Assembly (NCBI RefSeq): GCF_001746295.1
Contig: NZ_MJAH01000008.1
Location: forward strand, 55,854 to 119,853
DNA: 64,000 nt
Origin: Streptomyces sp. LUP47B
GTDB lineage: Bacteria; Actinomycetota; Actinomycetes; Streptomycetales; Streptomycetaceae
Direction of reading: 5' to 3'
The position numbers and the translations under genes were made by a program. Under the pieces are notes generated by a model. It saw only the letters and a program-made list of their open reading frames with translations. It was not told the origin of the DNA and searched no databases. Positions 52,677 through 60,901 of the stretch are shown here, piece by piece (position 1 is the stretch's first letter; every line of letters begins with the position of its first letter).

Positions 52677-54146
52677 GTGGCAGACCTGTATGTGGACGGG
52701 AAGTGGCGGGAGCCGGTGGCCGGAGGCCATCGGGAGATCCGATGTCCCGCCGACGGCTCGCTTTCCGCGACCGTGTCGGAAGGGACCCGCCCCGACACCG
52801 AGGCGGCGATCGCCGCCGCCCGCCGGGCCTTCGACGAGGGGCCCTGGCCACGCACCCCCGAGCGTGAGCGGGGCGCCCTGCTGCTGCGCACCGCCGACCT
52901 GCTCGAGCGGGATGCCAAGGACTTCGCCCGCGCGGAATCGCTGGACACCGGCAAGCGGCTGGTGGAGAGCGAGTACGACATCGCCGACGTCGTCTCCTGT
53001 CTTCGCTACTACGGCGGGCTCGGCGGCACCGACGCCGGCCGCGTGATCGACACCGGACGGGACGACGCCGTCAGCCGCGTGGTCTACGAGCCGATCGGTG
53101 TGTGCGGTCTGATCACACCGTGGAACTACCCACTTCTGCAAGCGAGTTGGAAAGTCGCTCCGGCCCTGCTGGCCGGAAACACCATTGTCCTCAAGCCCAG
53201 TGAGCTCACCCCTTCCACCGCGATCCTGCTGATGAGGGCGCTGGAGGAGGCCGGGTTGCCCGCGGGTGCGGCCAACCTCGTCCTCGGTACCGGGCCCGAG
53301 GTCGGCGCGCCGCTCTCCGAGGATCCCCGTGTCGACATGGTCTCCTTCACCGGGGGCGTGGAGACCGGCAAACGGATCATGGCGACGGCCGCGGCGACCG
53401 TGAAGAAGGTCGCGCTGGAACTCGGCGGCAAGAACCCCAATGTCGTCTTCGCCGACGCCGACTTCGAGACGGCCGTGGACTTCGCGCTCACGGCCGTCTT
53501 CCTGCATTCGGGGCAGGTCTGCTCGGCCGGTGCCCGGCTGATCGTCGAGGACTCCCTGCACGACCGCTTCGTCGACGAGGTGGTCCGCCGGGCCCGGCAG
53601 ATCCGTCTCGGGGGGCCCTTCGACCCCGAGGCCGAGACCGGGGCGCTGATCTCGGCGCAGCACCTGGAGAAGGTCGGGGCGTACGTCGCCGCCGGGCTCG
53701 CCGAAGGTGCCGTCCTGCGCTGCGGCGGCGAGCGCCCCGACGACCCGGCCCTCGGGAACGGGCACTACTACCCGCCCACCGTGCTCGACGAGTGCCGGCA
53801 GGACATGCGGGTGGTGCACGAGGAGTCCTTCGGGCCGGTGCTGACCGTGGAGCGCTTCTCCGATGAGGACGACGCCGTCCGCATCGCCAACGACACGGAG
53901 TACGGACTCGCCGGTGCCGTCTGGACACAGGACGCCGGGAAGGCCCAGCGGGTCGCCCGCCGGCTGCGGCACGGCACCGTGTGGATCAACGACTACCACC
54001 CCTATGTGCCACAGGCCGAGTGGGGTGGCTTCGGGCACTCCGGTGTGGGCCGGGAACTGGGACCGACCGGCCTTGCCGAGTACCGCGAGCCCAAGCACAT
54101 CTGGCAGAACATCCAACCCCGGCCGCAGCACTGGTTCCGCGGCTGA
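52677..54146 (+). CDS. betB: Betaine aldehyde dehydrogenase
   Basis: A 489-residue aldehyde dehydrogenase, oxidising betaine aldehyde to glycine betaine with NAD(P). Asn of PWNYPLLQASWKVAPALLAGN, general base KKVALELGGKNPNVV, catalytic cysteine HSGQVCSAGARLIVED, EESFGPVLTVE and the C-terminal NDYHPYVPQAEWGGFGHSGVGRELGPTGLAEYREPKHI, where the aromatic-rich stretch fits a trimethylammonium pocket. GTG start with AAGGG at 8 nt. It leads a four-gene operon with the ABC transporter (20-bp gap to the next gene), under the operator at 52635. Confidence 0.92.
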   Translation: MADLYVDGKWREPVAGGHREIRCPADGSLSATVSEGTRPDTEAAIAAARRAFDEGPWPRTPERERGALLLRTADLLERDAKDFARAESLDTGKRLVESEYDIADVVSCLRYYGGLGGTDAGRVIDTGRDDAVSRVVYEPIGVCGLITPWNYPLLQASWKVAPALLAGNTIVLKPSELTPSTAILLMRALEEAGLPAGAANLVLGTGPEVGAPLSEDPRVDMVSFTGGVETGKRIMATAAATVKKVALELGGKNPNVVFADADFETAVDFALTAVFLHSGQVCSAGARLIVEDSLHDRFVDEVVRRARQIRLGGPFDPEAETGALISAQHLEKVGAYVAAGLAEGAVLRCGGERPDDPALGNGHYYPPTVLDECRQDMRVVHEESFGPVLTVERFSDEDDAVRIANDTEYGLAGAVWTQDAGKAQRVARRLRHGTVWINDYHPYVPQAEWGGFGHSGVGRELGPTGLAEYREPKHIWQNIQPRPQHWFRG

Positions 54147-54166
54147 ACGCCGAGAAGAGGTCGACC

Positions 54167-55255
54167 ATGACCCCAACCCAGACCGAGGTGCCGCCGCGCC
54201 GCGGCACCCCCGAGGACGCGGCGCCCACGCCCGTCATATCCGTACGCGGGCTGTGGAAGGTGTTCGGGCCGAAGGCACACCAGGTACCGGACTCCGAGGA
54301 GCTGCGCGGGCTCACCCGCCGCGAACTCATGGACCGCACCGGCTGCACCGCCGCCGTGCGGGACGTGAACTTCGAGGTCGCGCCCGGCGAGGTCTTCGTC
54401 GTCATGGGACTGTCCGGCTCCGGCAAGTCCACCCTGGTGCGCTGTCTGACCCGGCTGATCGAGCCCACCGCGGGCGAGATCGTCTTCGAGGGCGAGGACA
54501 TCCGGGACGCCGACGAGCGGCGGCTGCGTGAACTGCGGCGCAGCAAGTTCTCCATGGTCTTCCAGCACTTCGGTCTGCTGCCCCACCGCCGCGTCGTCGA
54601 CAACGTGGCGTTCGGGCTCGAGATCCGCGGCATGGGCCGGGCCGAGCGCACCAGGAGGGCGCTGGAGGTGGTCGAACTCGTGGGCCTGTCGGGGTACGAG
54701 AAATCCTATCCCGACCAGCTCTCCGGCGGCATGCAGCAACGCGTCGGCCTGGCAAGGGCGTTGGCCGGGGATCCGGACGTCCTCCTCTTCGACGAGCCGT
54801 TCTCGGCGCTCGACCCGCTGATCCGCCGTGACATGCAGAGCGAGGTCATCCGGCTGCACCACGAGGTCGGCAAGACGATGGTGTTCATCACCCACGACCT
54901 CTCCGAGGCGCTGAAGCTCGGCGACCGGATCCTCATCATGCGCGACGGCAAGATGGTCCAGTGCGGCACCGGCGACGAACTCGTGGGAGCCCCCGCCGAC
55001 GACTACGTACGCGACTTCGTGAAGGACGTGGCGCGTGGCGATGTGCTGACCCTGCGCTGGATCATGCGTCCGGCGACACCGGAGGACCCTCTGGACGGAC
55101 CCGAGCTGGGTCCCGACGTCGTGGTGAAGGAGGCCACCCGGGCGGTGCTCGCGGCCGACAAGCCCGTCAAGGTCGTGGAGAACGGCAAGCTGATCGGCAT
55201 CGTCGGCGACGAGGAGATCCTCGCGGTGGTCGCCGGGCAGGAAGGCGACGCGTGA
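54167..55255 (+). CDS. Glycine betaine/choline ABC transporter ATPase (OpuAA/ProV-like)
   Basis: A 362-residue ATPase. Walker A GLSGSGKSTLVRCL, Q-loop VFQHFGLLPHRRV, signature LSGGMQQRVGLARAL, Walker B VLLFDEPFSALDP, switch FITHDLSEAL. The segment LTRRELMDRTGCTAAVRDVNF before Walker A is typical of ProV/OpuAA. A short C-terminal CBS-like region (ATRAVLAADKPVKVVENGKLIGIVGDEEIL) may sense ionic strength, though one half appears missing. It is transcribed with betB and overlaps the permease by 1 bp (TGATG). Confidence 0.93.
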   Translation: MTPTQTEVPPRRGTPEDAAPTPVISVRGLWKVFGPKAHQVPDSEELRGLTRRELMDRTGCTAAVRDVNFEVAPGEVFVVMGLSGSGKSTLVRCLTRLIEPTAGEIVFEGEDIRDADERRLRELRRSKFSMVFQHFGLLPHRRVVDNVAFGLEIRGMGRAERTRRALEVVELVGLSGYEKSYPDQLSGGMQQRVGLARALAGDPDVLLFDEPFSALDPLIRRDMQSEVIRLHHEVGKTMVFITHDLSEALKLGDRILIMRDGKMVQCGTGDELVGAPADDYVRDFVKDVARGDVLTLRWIMRPATPEDPLDGPELGPDVVVKEATRAVLAADKPVKVVENGKLIGIVGDEEILAVVAGQEGDA

Positions 55256-57264
55256 TGACCGTCGCCATCGAGAAACCCGGGAATCCGGGGCAGACGAAGC
55301 AGGCCGAACCGCCGCCGCCCGCCGCTCCGGTACGCAGGATCAGCCGGTCCATGGTGGTCGCCGCGATCCTGGCCGTCTGGCTCGTCCTCTTCGCCGTACT
55401 GCGCGGAAAGCAGACCCTGTCGCTGGCCGCGGCCGACCTCACCGATCTGCACCGCTGGCTCAACGACGTCAACGACTCCATCGGCGCCAACCGCAACTCC
55501 AACCCGCTCTTCCTGTACGGCTTCAACGAGATCCGGCTGGTCATCGACAACCTGGTGACCTTCGTGCAGGACCTGATCTCCCAGCCGTCCGGTGACCGCC
55601 CGCTCCCGCAGATCGGCTGGCTCGGAGTCGTCGGCCTCGCCGGCTACGTCTCCTGGGCGGTGGCCAACTGGCGGGTGGCGCTGCTGGCCGTGGCCGGCTT
55701 CACCTTCCTCGGGCTCCAGGGCCTGTGGCAGGAGAGCATGGACACCCTGGCCCTGACGCTCTCCGCGGTCCTGGTGGCGCTGCTGTTCGCCATCCCGCTG
55801 GGCGTGTGGGCGGGCCTGTCGGAACGGGCCAACCGGATCGTCACGCCGTTCCTCGACTTCATGCAGACGATGCCGACGTTCGTCTATCTGGCGCCGCTGA
55901 CTCTGATCTTCCTGATCGGCGGGGCCTCCGCCACCATCGCCACCGTCATCTACGCGGCACCGCCGGCCATCCGCATCACGGCGCACGCCATCCGCTCCGT
56001 GCCCGCGACGACGGTCGAGGCGGCCGCCTCCATGGGCGCCACCCGCAGACAGTCGCTGCTGAAGGTCCTGCTGCCGATGTCCAAGCGGACCGTGGTGATG
56101 GGCATCAACCAGACCATCATGGCCGCCCTGGCCATGGTGACCATCGCGGCCCTGATCGACGCCCCCGGGCTCGGCAAGACCGTCGTCCAGGCCCTGCAGT
56201 CCCTCGACGTCGGTACGGCCTTCAACGCGGGCCTCGCCATCGTCGTCATGGCGATCGTCCTGGACCGGGTCACCACCGCGGCGAGCGGACGCGCGGAGGC
56301 GGCGCGGCGCTCCGGCAGCCCCCTGCTCAAGTGGCGGCGGCACCTGCTCGCCGCCGGGGGAGTGGTGGCGGCCGTACTCGTGTATCTGTCGCACACCTAT
56401 CTGTGGGCGGCCGAGTTCCCCGGCGACGGCGGCACCGGCAGCAACATCGCCAAAGCGGCCGACAACGTGACGACCTGGGCGCAGGACAACCTGTCGGGGC
56501 TGACCAACGGCTTCCGCGACGCCATCACCAACGGCCTGCTCAACCCCTTCCAGACGCTGCTGACCGACTCCCCGTGGTGGCTCGTCGGTGCCGCCCTGAT
56601 CGGGATCGCGGTGGTGCTGGGCGGTTGGCGCGCAGGTGTCACGACCGCCGTGTGCGTGGGACTCCTGGTCGCCACCGGCGTGTGGTCGGACGGTATGACG
56701 ACCCTGGCCTCGACCCTCGTGGCGACCGTGCTGGTCATGCTGCTCGGCGTCGTCATCGGGGTGTGGATGGGACGCAGCGCGCTGGTGGACCGGCTGGTGC
56801 GGCCCACCCTCGACGCGGCCCAGGTCATGCCGCCGTTCGTCTATCTCGTGCCGTTCCTCGCCCTGTTCGGCGCGACCCGGTTCACGGCCATCGTCGCCGC
56901 GATCGTCTACGCGGCCCCGGTGGCCATCAAGATCATCGCCGACGGGGTGCGGACCGTGCCCGCGACCACGGTGGAGGCGGCCACCTCCACCGGGTGCAAC
57001 ACCTGGCAGATCATCACCAAGGTCCAGCTGCCGATGGCCCGCGGCGCCCTGACGCTCGCGACCAACCAGGGCCTGATCTACGTGCTGTCGATGGTCGTCG
57101 TCGGCGGACTGGTCGGCGCCGGGGCCCTCGGCTACGACGTGGTCGCCGGCTTCTCGCAGGGACAGCTGTACGGCAAGGGCCTGGCGGCCGGGCTCGCCAT
57201 CGTGCTGCTCGGCGTCATGTTCGACCGGATCACTCAAGCAGCGGCTCGCCGCACCAGTAACTGA
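55255..57264 (+). CDS. Duplicated-permease subunit of the betaine ABC transporter
   Basis: A 669-residue membrane protein containing two complete binding-protein-dependent permease modules in tandem. Module one (about 160-330) carries SVPATTVEAAASMGATRRQSLLKVLLPMSKRTVVMGINQTIMAALAMVTIAALI; module two (about 480-650) carries TVPATTVEAATSTGCNTWQIITKVQLPMARGALTLATNQGLIYVLSMVVVGGLVGAG. Each has the EAA-type loop that contacts the ATPase. A ~90-residue linker between includes an extracytoplasmic segment. A single chain thus replaces the usual homodimer of OpuAB/ProW. It lies between the ATPase and lipoprotein genes. Confidence 0.92.
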   Translation: MTVAIEKPGNPGQTKQAEPPPPAAPVRRISRSMVVAAILAVWLVLFAVLRGKQTLSLAAADLTDLHRWLNDVNDSIGANRNSNPLFLYGFNEIRLVIDNLVTFVQDLISQPSGDRPLPQIGWLGVVGLAGYVSWAVANWRVALLAVAGFTFLGLQGLWQESMDTLALTLSAVLVALLFAIPLGVWAGLSERANRIVTPFLDFMQTMPTFVYLAPLTLIFLIGGASATIATVIYAAPPAIRITAHAIRSVPATTVEAAASMGATRRQSLLKVLLPMSKRTVVMGINQTIMAALAMVTIAALIDAPGLGKTVVQALQSLDVGTAFNAGLAIVVMAIVLDRVTTAASGRAEAARRSGSPLLKWRRHLLAAGGVVAAVLVYLSHTYLWAAEFPGDGGTGSNIAKAADNVTTWAQDNLSGLTNGFRDAITNGLLNPFQTLLTDSPWWLVGAALIGIAVVLGGWRAGVTTAVCVGLLVATGVWSDGMTTLASTLVATVLVMLLGVVIGVWMGRSALVDRLVRPTLDAAQVMPPFVYLVPFLALFGATRFTAIVAAIVYAAPVAIKIIADGVRTVPATTVEAATSTGCNTWQIITKVQLPMARGALTLATNQGLIYVLSMVVVGGLVGAGALGYDVVAGFSQGQLYGKGLAAGLAIVLLGVMFDRITQAAARRTSN

Positions 57265-57277
57265 GGAGCACGACACG

Positions 57278-58243
57278 ATGGCAAGACACTGGCGATCCGG
57301 CGCGGCCGGCCTGGCCGTCCTCGGCCTCACCCTCACGGCCTGCGGCGGCGCGAAGGTCGGTGACTCCTCGGAGGCCGGCGGCTCGGGCAGCTCCGGCAAG
57401 TGCGGCACCTTCAACCTCGCGGTCAACCCGTGGGTGGGCTACGAGGCCGACGCGGCGGTCGTCGCGTACGTCGCCGAGCACGACCTGAAGTGCAAGGTCA
57501 CCAAGAAGGACCTCAAGGAGGAGATCGCCTGGCAGGGCTTCGGGACCGGCGAGGTCGACGCCGTCCTGGAGAACTGGGGTCACGACGACCTGAAGAAGAA
57601 GTACATCACCCAGCAGAAGACCGCCGTGGAGGCCGGCTCGACCGGCAACAAGGGCATCATCGGCTGGTACGTGCCGCCGTGGCTGGCCAAGGCCCACCCG
57701 GACATCACCGACTGGAAGAACCTCGACAAGTACGCCGCCGAGTTCAAGACCTCGGAGTCCGGCGGCAAGGGCCAGCTCCTGGACGGCGACCCGTCGTACG
57801 TCACCAACGACGAGGCGCTGGTGAAGAACCTGAAGCTGGACTTCAAGGTGGTGTACGCGGGCAGCGAGACCGCGCTGATCCAGGCGTACCGCAACGCCGA
57901 GAAGAACAAGGAATGGGTGATCGGCTACTTCTACGAGCCGCAGTGGTTCCTGTCCGAGGTGCCGCTGGTCAAGGTCGACCTGCCCGCGTACAAGACGGGC
58001 TGCGACGCCGATGCGGCCAAGGTCGCCTGTGACTATCCCGTCTACGACCTCGACAAGATCGTCAGTGCCAAGTTCGCGAAGTCCGGCAGCCCTGCCTACG
58101 ACCTGGTGAAGAAGTTCAACTGGACGAACGACGACCAGAACACCGTTGCCAAGTACATCGCGGTGGACAAGATGACGCCGGACGCGGCGGCCAAGAAGTG
58201 GGTCGACGCCAACCGGGCCAAGGTCGACGCCTGGATCAAGTAG
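57278..58243 (+). CDS. Glycine betaine-binding lipoprotein (OpuAC-like)
   Basis: A 321-residue lipoprotein with lipobox LTLTACGG (Cys22). The mature region contains LAVNPWVGYEADAAVVAYV, VDAVLENWGHDDLKK, GIIGWYVPPWLAKAHPDI and VIGYFYEPQWFLSEVPLVKV: tryptophans and tyrosines spaced as in the aromatic cage that binds the trimethylammonium head in OpuAC/ProX. It captures betaine, choline or a related compound outside the membrane for the preceding transporter. Last gene of the operon; a hairpin follows. Confidence 0.92.
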   Translation: MARHWRSGAAGLAVLGLTLTACGGAKVGDSSEAGGSGSSGKCGTFNLAVNPWVGYEADAAVVAYVAEHDLKCKVTKKDLKEEIAWQGFGTGEVDAVLENWGHDDLKKKYITQQKTAVEAGSTGNKGIIGWYVPPWLAKAHPDITDWKNLDKYAAEFKTSESGGKGQLLDGDPSYVTNDEALVKNLKLDFKVVYAGSETALIQAYRNAEKNKEWVIGYFYEPQWFLSEVPLVKVDLPAYKTGCDADAAKVACDYPVYDLDKIVSAKFAKSGSPAYDLVKKFNWTNDDQNTVAKYIAVDKMTPDAAAKKWVDANRAKVDAWIK

Positions 58244-58255
58244 TCCGCTCGTGGA

Positions 58256-58299
58256 CGCCCGGTGGGCGGTGCGCACTCCTGCGCGCCGTCCGCCGGGCG
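58256..58299 (+). terminator. Terminator-like hairpin after the betaine transporter operon
   Basis: CGCCCGG (58256-58262) pairs with CCGGGCG (58293-58299); inner GGCGG, GCGC/GCGC pairs lengthen the imperfect stem. A GTTTTC stretch follows a few bases later. Confidence 0.65.
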
Positions 58300-58388
58300 T
58301 TGCCGTTTTCCGCCCTGTTCCGTGCCGTCACCGGCCTCTTGACACCCATCCGCGCGGCGGGCACATTGAGTTGCGCAGCCTGAATCGT

Positions 58389-58405
58389 GTTGCGTACAAA
58401 GCAAC
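58389..58405. promoter_or_regulatory. IclR-type operator before dimethylglycine oxidase
   Basis: GTTGC-GTACAAA-GCAAC, perfect arms, 18 bp before the start codon. A half-site GTTGC lies 19 bp upstream at 58370. The promoter TTGACA (58339-58344), 17 bp, CACATT (58362-58367) places the operator just downstream of the transcription start. Confidence 0.8.
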
Positions 58406-58423
58406 TTAACCGGAGGTGCGGCG

Positions 58424-60862
58424 ATGGCGGGACCCCGAGTGGTCATCATCGGAGCGGGCGTCGTCGGCGCGGCACTGGCCGACGAGATCTCGGCACGCGG
58501 CTGGACCGAGGTGACCGTGGTCGACCAGGGTCCGCTCCCGGCCACCGGGGGATCGTCCTCGCACGCCCCGGGCCTCGTCTTCCAGGCCAACTCCTCCAAG
58601 ACCATGACCGAGCTGGCCCGCTACACCGTCGAGAAGTTCTGCTCGCTCGACGTCGACGGACAGCCCTGCTTCCTCCAGGTCGGCGGCCTCGAAGTGGCGA
58701 CCACGCCCGAGCGCGTCACCGAACTCCACCGCCGGCAGGGCTGGCTCACCTCCTGGGGAGTCGAGTCGCGGATCGTGACCGCCGACGAGTGCGTCGACAT
58801 GCACCCCCTGGTCGACCCCGACCGGATCCTCGCGGGCCTCCACATCCCGACCGACGGCCTCGCCAAGGCCGTCCTCGCCGTCGAGGCGCAGATCCGCCGG
58901 GCCACCGAGCGCGGAGTGACCTTCCTGGCCCGCCACGAGGTCCTCGACGTCCTCCAGGCCGACGGAGAAGTGACGGGCGTCCGCACCGACCACGGCGACC
59001 TGCGGGCCGACATCGTCGTGTGCTGCGCCGGCATCTGGGGCCCGAGGATCGCCCGCATGGTCGGCATGAACCTCCCGCTCACCCCGCTCGGCCACCAGCT
59101 CGCCTGGACCGGCCCGGTCCCGGCGCTCGCGGGCCAGACCGAGGAGGCGGTGCGCCCGATCCTGCGCCACCAGGACGCCGACCTCTACTACCGCGACCGC
59201 CACGACACCCTCGGCATCGGCTACTACGGCCACCGCCCCATGCCCATCACCGCCGACGAGATCCTCTCCGTCGACGAGGCCGACGGGATGCCGTCCGTCC
59301 TGAAGTTCACCGAGGACGACTTCGCGGACGCCTGGACCGAGACGCAGTCACTGCTCCCCGCCACCCGCGAGGCCAAGATCGAGGAGGCCATCAACGGCCT
59401 GTTCTCCTTCACCACCGACGGCCTGCCCCTCCTCGGCGAGTCCCCGGACGTCAAGGGCTTCTGGGTCGCCGAGGCCGTCTGGGTCACCCACTCCGCCGGC
59501 GTCGGACGAGCCGTCGCCGAGTGGCTGGTCGACGGCCACTGCTCCTCCTTCGACCTCCACGAGTGCGACGTCAACCGCTTCGAACCGCACCAGCTCGCCC
59601 CGGAGTACGTACTGGCCCGCGACTGCCAGAACTTCGTCGAGGTCTACGACATCCTGCACCCGCTGCAGCCGTCCGGTGACCCGCGTCCGCTGCGCACCAG
59701 CCCCTTCTACGCCCGCCAGCAGGAGCTGGGCGCCTTCTTCCTGGAGGCGAACGGCTGGGAGCGGCCGCACTGGTACGAGGCCAACGCGGGCCTGGTGGAA
59801 GGCCGTTCGATCGTCACCCCGAACGGCTGGGCCGCGCGGTACTGGTCGCCGATCGTCGGTGCCGAGGCCCAGGCCACCCGCGAGACCGTCGCGATGTACG
59901 ACATGACGGCCCTCAAGCGCCTGGAGGTGAGCGGACGGGGAGCGGCCGACTTCCTGGAGCGGCTGTGCACCGGCAAGGTCGCCAAGTCCGTCGGCTCGGT
60001 GACGTACACCCTGCTCCTTGACCACGACGGAGGCATCCGCAGCGACATCACCGTCGCACGGCTGGCCCCCGACCTCTTCCAGGTCGGCGCCAACGGCAAC
60101 CTCGACCTCGACTGGTTCACCCGCCACCTCCCCGCCGACGGCACGGTCCAGGTCCGTGACATCACCCCCGGCACCTGCTGCATCGGCCTGTGGGGACCGC
60201 TCGCCCGGGACGTCCTCCAGCCGCTCACGGACGAGGACTTCTCGGCCGCGGGCCTGAAGTACTTCCGCGCCAAGCGCGCCTACATCGGGTCCGTCCCCGT
60301 GACGGCGATGCGCCTTTCGTACGTCGGTGAGCTCGGCTGGGAGCTGTACACCACCGCCGACCAGGGCCTGAAACTGTGGGACACCCTGTGGCGGGCGGCC
60401 CGCCCGCTGGGTGGCATCGCGGCCGGCCGGGGCGCCTTCAACAGCCTCCGCCTGGAGAAGGGCTACCGCTCCTTCGGCACCGACATGACCTACGAGCACG
60501 ACCCGTACGAGGCCGGGGTCGGCTTCGCCGTCAAGGCCGACAAGGAGGACTTCGTCGGGAAGGCGGCCCTGGAGCGACGCAAGGCCGACGTGCGGCGGAA
60601 GCTGACCTGCCTGACGATCGAGGACCCCCGGGCCGTCGTCATGGGCAAGGAGCCGGTGTACGACGGACAGCGCGCGGTCGGCTACGTCACCAGCGCGGCC
60701 TTCGGCCACACGATCGGCAAGGGCATCGCGTACGCCTGGCTGCCCGCGGAGCTCGCCGTGGCCGGCCGTGCGCTGCACATCGGTTACTTCGACCGGCGCG
60801 TGGAGGCGATGGTGGCCGAGGAGCCGCTGTTCGACCCGGCGATGTCCCGGCTTCGGGGCTGA
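58424..60862 (+). CDS. dmg: Dimethylglycine oxidase
   Basis: An 812-residue two-part flavoenzyme. N-terminal FAD oxidoreductase (1-420): VVIIGAGVVGAALADEI, GSSSHAPGLVFQANSSKTM (region of the covalently attached flavin) and FWVAEAVWVTHSAGVG. C-terminal folate-binding GcvT-like half (420-812): AMYDMTALKRLEVSGRGAADFL, TYTLLLDHDGGIRSDITVARL, CCIGLWGPLARDVL, MRLSYVGELGWELYTTAD and LRLEKGYRSFGTDMTYEHDP. It matches Arthrobacter dimethylglycine oxidase along its whole length, as I recall that sequence. It oxidises dimethylglycine to sarcosine, handing the one-carbon unit to tetrahydrofolate or releasing formaldehyde. GGAGG precedes the ATG. Confidence 0.93.
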   Translation: MAGPRVVIIGAGVVGAALADEISARGWTEVTVVDQGPLPATGGSSSHAPGLVFQANSSKTMTELARYTVEKFCSLDVDGQPCFLQVGGLEVATTPERVTELHRRQGWLTSWGVESRIVTADECVDMHPLVDPDRILAGLHIPTDGLAKAVLAVEAQIRRATERGVTFLARHEVLDVLQADGEVTGVRTDHGDLRADIVVCCAGIWGPRIARMVGMNLPLTPLGHQLAWTGPVPALAGQTEEAVRPILRHQDADLYYRDRHDTLGIGYYGHRPMPITADEILSVDEADGMPSVLKFTEDDFADAWTETQSLLPATREAKIEEAINGLFSFTTDGLPLLGESPDVKGFWVAEAVWVTHSAGVGRAVAEWLVDGHCSSFDLHECDVNRFEPHQLAPEYVLARDCQNFVEVYDILHPLQPSGDPRPLRTSPFYARQQELGAFFLEANGWERPHWYEANAGLVEGRSIVTPNGWAARYWSPIVGAEAQATRETVAMYDMTALKRLEVSGRGAADFLERLCTGKVAKSVGSVTYTLLLDHDGGIRSDITVARLAPDLFQVGANGNLDLDWFTRHLPADGTVQVRDITPGTCCIGLWGPLARDVLQPLTDEDFSAAGLKYFRAKRAYIGSVPVTAMRLSYVGELGWELYTTADQGLKLWDTLWRAARPLGGIAAGRGAFNSLRLEKGYRSFGTDMTYEHDPYEAGVGFAVKADKEDFVGKAALERRKADVRRKLTCLTIEDPRAVVMGKEPVYDGQRAVGYVTSAAFGHTIGKGIAYAWLPAELAVAGRALHIGYFDRRVEAMVAEEPLFDPAMSRLRG

Positions 60863-60879
60863 GCGGGTCGTAGCCGAGG

Positions 60880-60899
60880 CCGGGCGCCCCAGCGCCCGG
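60880..60899. terminator. Bidirectional terminator between dimethylglycine oxidase and IclR 2
   Basis: CCGGGCGC-CCCA-GCGCCCGG, a perfect 8-bp stem with a 4-nt loop, exactly between the convergent stops at 60862 and 60902. Confidence 0.8.
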
Positions 60900-60901
60900 T
60901 G

